From the NCBI GenBank assembly GCA_007126855.1, contig SLAK01000009.1, positions 1 to 10,931 of the forward strand: a stretch of 10,931 bases of DNA, in the 5' to 3' direction. This DNA is from Dehalococcoidia bacterium. Its GTDB lineage: Bacteria; Chloroflexota; Dehalococcoidia; Tepidiformales; Tepidiformaceae. Of the stretch, positions 6,117 to 10,931 are shown in pieces (positions within the stretch are counted from its first letter, which is position 1; every line of letters starts with the position of its first letter). The position numbers and the translations under genes are program-made. The notes beneath the pieces were generated by a model, which made no database searches, was not told the origin of the DNA, and saw nothing but the letters and a program-made list of their open reading frames with translations.

Positions 6117-8084
6117 ATGACCCAGGACATTGGGCTTCCAGTCGACGAACGCTATCCGCCGCCGGAGCGGGTGCAGAGCAAGGCACATATCAAGAGCCGC
6201 CAGGCATGGGACGAGATGTACCGCCGCAGTATCGAGGACGTCGACGCCTTCTGGTCCGAAATGGCGCGCGAACATCTCCAGTGGATGGCGCCGTTCGACA
6301 GGGTGAAGGAAGAAGATCTGCCTTCCGGCAAGATCGGCTGGTTCCTCGGCGGCAAGCTAAACGTCTCGGTCAACTGCCTGGACCGCTGGGCCGAGAAACA
6401 CCCCGATAAACCTGCCATTCTCTGGGAGGGCGACGAGCCCGGCGAAAACCGGACCGTCACTTACCGCGAACTCTTCGAAGAGACCTGCCGCCTGGCCAAC
6501 TGGCTGCGTTCCAAAGGCATCAAGAAGGGCGACCGTATTGCGATCTACATGGGCATGGTGCCGGAGCTGCCTGCAGCGATGCTTGCCTGCGCCCGCATCG
6601 GCGCCATCCATTCGGTTATTTTCGGCGGCTTCAGCCCGCGCTCCATCCAGGACCGCGTCGAAGATTCCACCTGCCGCGCCATCATCACCCAGGACGAAGG
6701 GCGTCGCGGCGGCCGCACCGTGCCCCTCAAGCAGAATGTTGACGAAGCCCTCGAAGCCGGCGCGAAAAGCGTGGAGTTCACCCTCGTCTACCGACGGATC
6801 GGCGCCGAGGTGTCCATGACCGCCGGCCGCGACTTCTGGTGGCACGACGAGCTGCCCGGCCAGGCGGCCGAATGCGAACCGGAGGTGATGGACTCGGAAG
6901 ACCCGCTGTTCATCCTCTACACCTCCGGGTCCACCGGGAAGCCGAAGGGGGTGCTCCACACGCAGGCAGGCTACCTGCTGCACGTCATGCTTTCGCAGAA
7001 GTACGTTTTCGACCTGCACGACGACGACATCTTCTGCTGCGCGGCGGACATCGGCTGGGTGACCGGCCACAGCTACATCGTCTATGGGCCGTTGAGCAGT
7101 GGCGCCACCTCGGTGGTGTTCGAATCGGTGCCAACATATCCCGACGCAGGGCGTTACTGGGACATGGTCGACCGGCTCGGCATCACCATCTTCTACACCG
7201 CGCCGACGGCGATCCGCGCAATCGCCCGCGAAGGCGACGACTACCCGAAGAAGTACAGCCGCCAGAGCCTGCGCATCCTCGGCACCGTGGGTGAACCCAT
7301 CAATCCCGAAGCCTGGCGCTGGTATTACAACGTCGTCGGCGATGCGCGCTGCGCTGTCGTCGACACCTACTGGCAAACGGAAACCGGTGGCCACATGATC
7401 ACGCCCATCCCGGGCGCGGTCGACATGAAGCCCGGCTCCGGCACCCTGCCCTTCCTTGGCGTGAAGCCGGCGGTCGTCGACGAAGCCGGCAACGAACTCG
7501 AAGGCAACGGCGTCACCGGGCGGCTCTGCATGACCACGTCCTGGCCCGGCATGATGCGCACCGTCTACGGCGACCACCAGCGCTTCATCGACACCTACCT
7601 GGCCACCTACCGCGGCAAGTATTTCACTGGCGACGGCTGCCACCGCGACAAGGACGGCTACTACTGGATCACCGGCCGTGTGGATGACGTGCTCAACGTC
7701 GCCGGCCACCGCCTCGGCACCGCCGAGATCGAAGGCGCGCTGGTGGGCCACCCGGCCTGCGCCGAAGCGGCGGTGGTGGGCTTCCCGCACGACGTCAAAG
7801 GCCAGGGCATCTACGCCTACGTGCTGCTGGCGTCCGGTTATTCGCCCTCGCCCGAGCTGGCGAAGGAGCTCCGCAACGCCGTCCGCACGGAGATCAGCGC
7901 CATCGCCACGCCCGACAGACTGCAGTTCGTCGAGGGCCTGCCGAAGACACGATCGGGGAAGATCATGCGGCGCATCCTCCGCAAAGTCGCCGAAGGCGAA
8001 CCGGAGAACGTCGGCGATGTCACCACGCTGGCCGAGCCGGCGGTGGTCGAAGACATCGTGAACGGTGCACAGTCGGCGCAGTAA
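6117..8084 (+). CDS. acsA: Acetyl-CoA synthetase (AMP-forming), AcsA type
   Basis: It makes acetyl-CoA from acetate, ATP and CoA through acetyl-AMP, in the cytoplasm. At 655 residues it has the full AcsA length, with the N-terminal ACAS_N region (about 30-95) and all core motifs: P-loop YTSGSTGKPKG (268-278), ADIGWVTGHSYIVYGPL (310-326), TVGEPINPEAW (390-400), DTYWQTETGG (416-425), YFTGDG (502-507) and the hinge region with WITGRVDDVLNVAGHRLGTAEIE (517-539). The C-terminal PKTRSGK has Lys615, the catalytic Lys that is acetylated in known Acs enzymes. Trp419 matches the Trp that closes the acetate pocket, and TETGGHMITP is acetyl-type rather than propionyl-type, so acetate is the best guess; other short acids are possible. 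It has its own leader after a hairpin and ends in a strong terminator. Confidence 0.93.
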   Translation: MTQDIGLPVDERYPPPERVQSKAHIKSRQAWDEMYRRSIEDVDAFWSEMAREHLQWMAPFDRVKEEDLPSGKIGWFLGGKLNVSVNCLDRWAEKHPDKPAILWEGDEPGENRTVTYRELFEETCRLANWLRSKGIKKGDRIAIYMGMVPELPAAMLACARIGAIHSVIFGGFSPRSIQDRVEDSTCRAIITQDEGRRGGRTVPLKQNVDEALEAGAKSVEFTLVYRRIGAEVSMTAGRDFWWHDELPGQAAECEPEVMDSEDPLFILYTSGSTGKPKGVLHTQAGYLLHVMLSQKYVFDLHDDDIFCCAADIGWVTGHSYIVYGPLSSGATSVVFESVPTYPDAGRYWDMVDRLGITIFYTAPTAIRAIAREGDDYPKKYSRQSLRILGTVGEPINPEAWRWYYNVVGDARCAVVDTYWQTETGGHMITPIPGAVDMKPGSGTLPFLGVKPAVVDEAGNELEGNGVTGRLCMTTSWPGMMRTVYGDHQRFIDTYLATYRGKYFTGDGCHRDKDGYYWITGRVDDVLNVAGHRLGTAEIEGALVGHPACAEAAVVGFPHDVKGQGIYAYVLLASGYSPSPELAKELRNAVRTEISAIATPDRLQFVEGLPKTRSGKIMRRILRKVAEGEPENVGDVTTLAEPAVVEDIVNGAQSAQ

Positions 8085-8110
8085 CCGACCGCACAGGCGA
8101 GAAATGGACA

Positions 8111-8134
8111 GGGGCGCCGGACGGCGCCCCTTTT
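8111..8134 (+). terminator. Rho-independent terminator after acsA
   Basis: GGGGCGCC (8111-8118) and GGCGCCCC (8123-8130) form a perfect stem with a GGAC loop, followed at once by TTTT (8131-8134), 26 nt after the acsA stop. This is the clearest intrinsic terminator in the window. Confidence 0.88.
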
Positions 8135-8153
8135 GCTATGTCCCGAACAAGAA

Positions 8154-8170
8154 GCGACAGGCGTTGTCGC
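8154..8170 (+). promoter_or_regulatory. 17-bp dyad 1 (GCGACA-N5-TGTCGC), candidate operator
   Basis: The arms GCGACA and TGTCGC are exact reverse complements around a 5-bp centre. It lies between the acsA terminator and the next gene, 116 nt before ATG 8286. A second dyad of the same design is centred 40 bp downstream. Reading it as a repressor or activator site is inference. Confidence 0.4.
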
Positions 8171-8193
8171 AAAAGCGAAGCCTTAACACTTAC

Positions 8194-8210
8194 GCGTCAT
8201 CCGCTGACGC
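8194..8210 (+). promoter_or_regulatory. 17-bp dyad 2 (GCGTCA-N5-TGACGC), candidate operator
   Basis: The arms GCGTCA and TGACGC are exact reverse complements around a 5-bp centre, differing from dyad 1 by one base per arm. The AT-richer stretch between the two dyads (8171-8193) could hold promoter elements, but I could not assign a convincing -35/-10 pair. Confidence 0.4.
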
Positions 8211-8273
8211 ATTGAACGCAACTGTCACACACAGGCGTCCACCCGCGAAACACAATGGCTATCCAATCCGTTG

Positions 8274-8280
8274 CGGAGGA
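8274..8280 (+). promoter_or_regulatory. Shine-Dalgarno for the membrane-anchored protein
   Basis: CGGAGGA ends 5 nt before ATG 8286. An in-frame TTG at 8271 would put this site inside the gene, so ATG 8286 is preferred. Confidence 0.65.
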
Positions 8281-8285
8281 CACAC

Positions 8286-9152
8286 ATGACAAACGAACAG
8301 CAACCCCCGGCAGAGCCTGGACCAGACGAGACCGGCGGCCGCCAGAACCTGTTGTCCCGGTTCTGGGCCAGAAGCTGGAAAGTCAAAGGCCCAGTGATTG
8401 CCGTCGTGGCCATTCTCTTCATCGGCGTTATTGCGGCGATCGCAGACGACGAGGAGGAGGGCGATACCGGGGCTCCCCCGGCTGACGCTGCCATTGAACC
8501 CACGCCAACGCCCGGTACCGGCGACGATGCCGAGCCGGAGCCTGCCGACACGCCCCAGCCGGAACCAACCGACACGCCGGCGCCGGAACCAACGCCAACT
8601 CCCGAACCAACACCCACGCCGGAGCCCACGCCAACGCCTGAACCCACGCCCACGCCACAGGGCTTTGGATTCACCTCCGGCACGAAGCTAGTAGGAGAAG
8701 CAGTCGTCGCCGGGGCGACATACCGTGCGATGGGCTCGAGCTCTTGTTACTGGGAGCGCCTCAGTGGCCTTGGCGGGACGCTCGACGACGTCGTTGCCAA
8801 CCACTTCGGCGGCGGATCCCAGATCGTCACCATAGGCGCCAACGACGTCGCCTTCGACTCCCGCGGCTGCGGAACGTGGACGCAGACACTGGAAGAGCCC
8901 GTTGTTGACAATCCGGATGGGCCCATCGAGCTCGAAGGAATGCTGGCAGTTGGCATCGACATCTCCCCGGGGACGTGGCGCGCTGAAGGCGGCACCGATA
9001 GCTGCTACTGGGAACGGGTCAGCGGCTTCAGCGGCGAGTTCCACCACATCATTGCCAACGACTTTGGCAACGTGAGTCCCGTCGTGCAGATTGCTACAAC
9101 TGACGTTGGGTTCAATTCCACTGATTGCGGCACCTGGACCAGGGTCGACTGA
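8286..9152 (+). CDS. Membrane-anchored protein with Pro/Thr stalk and two CYWER/CGTW domains
   Basis: Function unknown. The 288 residues read in order: a polar N-terminus with WKVK (31-34); one hydrophobic segment (about 35-52), best read as an uncleaved signal anchor with the C-terminus outside; an acidic patch (DDEEEGD, 54-60); a Pro/Thr/Glu-rich stalk (about 64-125) with four EPTPTP units; then two copies of one domain. Copy 1 runs from about 143 to 199 and copy 2 from about 229 to 286. Each has T(Y/W)RA, then CYWER(L/V)SG, an (I/V)AN.FG stretch, a DV(A/G)F strand and CGTW. Cys154/Cys195 and Cys240/Cys281 are each 41 apart and probably form disulfides. Similar domains occur in uncharacterised exported proteins of actinobacteria and Chloroflexota (from memory; no domain name recalled). 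It is probably co-translated with the next gene, 1 nt downstream. Confidence 0.85.
   Translation: MTNEQQPPAEPGPDETGGRQNLLSRFWARSWKVKGPVIAVVAILFIGVIAAIADDEEEGDTGAPPADAAIEPTPTPGTGDDAEPEPADTPQPEPTDTPAPEPTPTPEPTPTPEPTPTPEPTPTPQGFGFTSGTKLVGEAVVAGATYRAMGSSSCYWERLSGLGGTLDDVVANHFGGGSQIVTIGANDVAFDSRGCGTWTQTLEEPVVDNPDGPIELEGMLAVGIDISPGTWRAEGGTDSCYWERVSGFSGEFHHIIANDFGNVSPVVQIATTDVGFNSTDCGTWTRVD
8586..8657 (+). repeat. Four 18-bp tandem units encoding EPTPTP
   Basis: Four in-frame 18-bp units lie inside the stalk of the membrane-anchored protein (residues 101-124). All four encode Glu-Pro-Thr-Pro-Thr-Pro, but they differ at synonymous third positions (for example GAA/GAG and CCA/CCC). The peptide is therefore better kept than the DNA. 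Confidence 0.85.
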
Positions 9153-9153
9153 G

Positions 9154-9381
9154 ATGAGCAGGATGCACTGGCAATACCACGTGGAACTCTTCGACACCGA
9201 CGGCTTCCGGTCGAACCAGTTCAAGAAGCTCGACATCGACAGGATCAATGAACTCGGTGCTGAGGGCTGGGAGATGGTCAGCGCGGTATCGCTGCAGGAC
9301 CAGTCAGCCGGCGGCTTTGGCGTGGGCAGCGCCAGGACCATGCGCATTGCCCTGTGGTTCAAGCGGCCGCTGGCGGAGTAG
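9154..9381 (+). CDS. Small DUF4177-like protein
   Basis: This is a 75-residue protein with no clear signal peptide or membrane segment. The pattern W-x-Y-x-V near the start (6-10), the central LGAEGWEMVSAV (34-45) and the C-terminal IALWFKRP (65-72) match the DUF4177-type layout, a short beta-rich fold of unknown function. ATG 9154 is 1 nt after the stop of the membrane protein, with a weak AGGG (9141-9144) 9 nt upstream, so translation is probably coupled. A second in-frame ATG at 9163 would still keep the core WQY motif. It may work with its neighbour, but nothing in the sequence says how. The family match is by eye. Confidence 0.75.
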   Translation: MSRMHWQYHVELFDTDGFRSNQFKKLDIDRINELGAEGWEMVSAVSLQDQSAGGFGVGSARTMRIALWFKRPLAE

Positions 9382-9410
9382 TCCTGTCAGGCCAAAGCCC
9401 CTCAGGAGGG

Positions 9411-10931
9411 TCAAATCTGCCGCGCCAGGTACGCCGCTTCGTGGATGGCGTTTCCGTAGGACCGCGGTGAGCGCGCATCGCCGAGAACGTGGACCTCCGG
9501 GACGCTGCCGGCCAGACCATCCCGCAGGTTGTTCACCGGCTCCCGGCCCAGGCAGACGATAACGCTGTCGCACGGAATCTGCTCTGTCCTTCCGGCAGCC
9601 GGGGACTCGCTGGCCGCATCGCCCCCCTGCGCGTCACCGGGGTGCACGACAGTGAGGCAGTTGCGCTCCACGGATTCGACGGTGAGCCCCGGCTCGATCC
9701 TGATCCTGGCCTCCGCGAGCCAGCGGAGCACATGGCCCATGCGGGACAGCAGGTAGGGCGCGGGCCTGGGCGTGGGGTTGGAGTCGATCAGCCTGACGTT
9801 GCGTCCCTGCCGCGCCAGTTCGAGCGCCAGCTCCATCCCCTCACCCGCGCCCCAGACCACCGGATTCTGGCCGGGGTCGGCAGGCTCGTCGCGAGCCATT
9901 ACGTCGTCCATGGTGAGCGCAAAGCCGGCCTTTCGCGCCTCCGCCAGGCCGGGGACAGCCGGCAGGCTGGCGCGCGCGCCAGTTGCGATGACGACGACAT
10001 CCGGTCGCTCGGCAAGGATCAGCTCGGGCGTAGCTTCACATCCGAGCCGGCAATCGATATCGAGCAGCTCCATCTGGTAGCTGTGGTACTCCGGCTGGTA
10101 GCGGATGGATTCCGTGTTGGGCAGGTGCGGGTAGTTGCCGCACCAGTCCATCGTCCCGCCAAGCCGCCGCGACTTCTCGAACAGCACAACATCGTGGCCG
10201 ATTTCCTTCGCGACCCGGGCATACTCCATCCCGCCGCTGCCGCCGCCGACGATGACGACCTTCTTTGGCTTCCTCGTAGGCACGATGCGGTACTCGCGCT
10301 CACGCCCGAACTCGGGATTCTGGGGTGACCCCGCATAGCCTTTGCCAAAAATGTTGCCGTGCAGCAGCGAGGCACCGGTACGCGTTGACTTTCGGATTTC
10401 GCGCTCCCGCCCCTGGAGCATCTTTTTTGGGAACTCCGGGTCATCGAGCGAAAAGCGGCAGACCGCCGCGAATTCGGCGCCGCCCTCCACCACCATCTGG
10501 CGCACCTGCTCAGGGGTGCCCAGGTTACAAGAGCCGATAAGAGGCATGTCGATCCCGCGCTCCTTCAGGAGCCTGCGCGTGGTCTGGATGTTCTCCAGGT
10601 TCACCATGTTCGGCGTGTAAAACCCGCCGCCGATGAACTCGTTGGAGTTGATGTCTGGACGGCGGCTTTCGGCGCGCAGCATCGAGCCGAAAGTGCAGTC
10701 GAGGACCGCAATGCCGAGCCTGTGAAGCCGCGGGGCGTAGTGTTCCGCAAAATACTCGATGTCGAAGCCGCCCTTGAGGTTCTCGTCGCAGCAGATGCGC
10801 GGGATGAGCGGGAAATCGTTTCCGCACAGTTGCTGCGTGCGCTCGATGATCTCCTCGATGAACAGGAACCTGTCCGCGTATTTGTCGGTGCGGCCAACAT
10901 TGGAAAGCAGCGAGAGCGTCGTATGCGGCAA
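9411..10931 (-). CDS. FadH/old-yellow-enzyme-like NAD(P)H:flavin oxidoreductase, N-terminus off window
   Basis: The visible 506 residues are roughly the last three quarters of a multidomain flavoenzyme; the gene starts beyond the right edge. The order is as in 2,4-dienoyl-CoA reductase, BaiCD/BaiH and trimethylamine dehydrogenase relatives: the second half of an FMN TIM barrel (to about 175), a link region (about 176-222), then FAD/NAD(P) Rossmann domains with VVIVGGGSGGMEYA (225-238), a VVVIATGA strand (312-319), GAGEGMELALELA (361-373) and LGDA (483-486). The link normally carries a CxxCxxxC...C cluster site; here residues 178-206 contain no Cys. The usual RTDxYGGSLENR barrel block is shortened to RTDKYADR (14-21). 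A divergent reductase of an enoyl-type substrate is likely; the exact substrate is unknown. It converges on the small DUF4177-like gene with a 29-nt gap. Confidence 0.85.
   Translation of the reverse strand: MPHTTLSLLSNVGRTDKYADRFLFIEEIIERTQQLCGNDFPLIPRICCDENLKGGFDIEYFAEHYAPRLHRLGIAVLDCTFGSMLRAESRRPDINSNEFIGGGFYTPNMVNLENIQTTRRLLKERGIDMPLIGSCNLGTPEQVRQMVVEGGAEFAAVCRFSLDDPEFPKKMLQGREREIRKSTRTGASLLHGNIFGKGYAGSPQNPEFGREREYRIVPTRKPKKVVIVGGGSGGMEYARVAKEIGHDVVLFEKSRRLGGTMDWCGNYPHLPNTESIRYQPEYHSYQMELLDIDCRLGCEATPELILAERPDVVVIATGARASLPAVPGLAEARKAGFALTMDDVMARDEPADPGQNPVVWGAGEGMELALELARQGRNVRLIDSNPTPRPAPYLLSRMGHVLRWLAEARIRIEPGLTVESVERNCLTVVHPGDAQGGDAASESPAAGRTEQIPCDSVIVCLGREPVNNLRDGLAGSVPEVHVLGDARSPRSYGNAIHEAAYLARQI

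Noticed and set aside
8586..8657. Short-period repeat as a possible CRISPR or phase-variation tract
   Set aside because: There are no spacers; the units are in frame, multiples of three, and simply encode a Pro/Thr stalk.
9399..9410. Short CCCTC-AG-GAGGG inverted repeat between convergent genes
   Set aside because: The loop is too small and there is no U-run on either side, so it is not good evidence for a bidirectional terminator.
9489..10328. Plus-strand open frame opposite the flavoenzyme
   Set aside because: It is antisense to clear Rossmann motifs of the minus-strand gene and has no family features.

Overview
This is a high-GC bacterial window with tightly packed genes. It holds the distal part of a chemotaxis operon, a pair of family III CoA-transferase genes, an acetyl-CoA synthetase gene, a small two-gene unit for a membrane-anchored protein, and the 3' part of a convergent flavin oxidoreductase gene. 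Three traits together point to a Chloroflexota-like lineage, perhaps a Dehalococcoidia or Tepidiformia relative. They are CheC and CheD in the chemotaxis set, a Pro/Thr/Glu-rich linker on an exported 'CYWER'-type protein, and CaiB/BaiF-type CoA transferases next to a FadH-like flavoenzyme. This placement is inference from gene style, not proof.

Positions 1-3270 (+ strand) carry cheC (5' end cut off by the window), cheD, cheY, cheB and cheR. The junctions are a 4-nt overlap, a 10-nt gap, an 11-nt gap and an 8-nt overlap, so this is one transcription unit. It encodes the adaptation and signal-termination half of a CheC/CheD-type chemotaxis pathway: CheR methylates and CheB demethylates receptors, CheD deamidates receptors and partners CheC, CheC dephosphorylates CheY-P, and CheY carries the signal to the motor. 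Receptors, CheA and CheW are not in the window and may lie upstream.

Positions 3444-5974 (+) carry two family III (CaiB/BaiF) CoA-transferase genes overlapping by 4 nt. An ungapped alignment puts the catalytic Asp (D195) only in the second protein, with Leu172 at the matching place in the first. This suggests a heteromeric enzyme with one catalytic and one non-catalytic subunit. A perfect 11-bp inverted repeat follows. Then 6117-8084 encodes an AcsA-type acetyl-CoA synthetase with all core motifs, closed by a textbook intrinsic terminator at 8111-8134.

Positions 8286-9381 (+) encode a single-pass membrane protein with a repetitive EPTPTP stalk and two copies of a disulfide-type 'CYWER...CGTW' domain. 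A 75-residue DUF4177-like protein follows 1 nt later. The leader of this unit has two similar 17-bp dyads (6-bp arms, 5-bp spacer) whose centres are 40 bp apart; they look like paired operator sites.

Positions 9411-10931 (- strand) hold the C-terminal two thirds or so of a multidomain old-yellow-enzyme/2,4-dienoyl-CoA-reductase-like protein. It lacks all four cysteines that bind the 4Fe-4S cluster in this family. The CoA transferases, the acyl-CoA ligase and this reductase-like protein all fit carboxylic acid/acyl-CoA metabolism, but only the two transferases are clearly co-transcribed.
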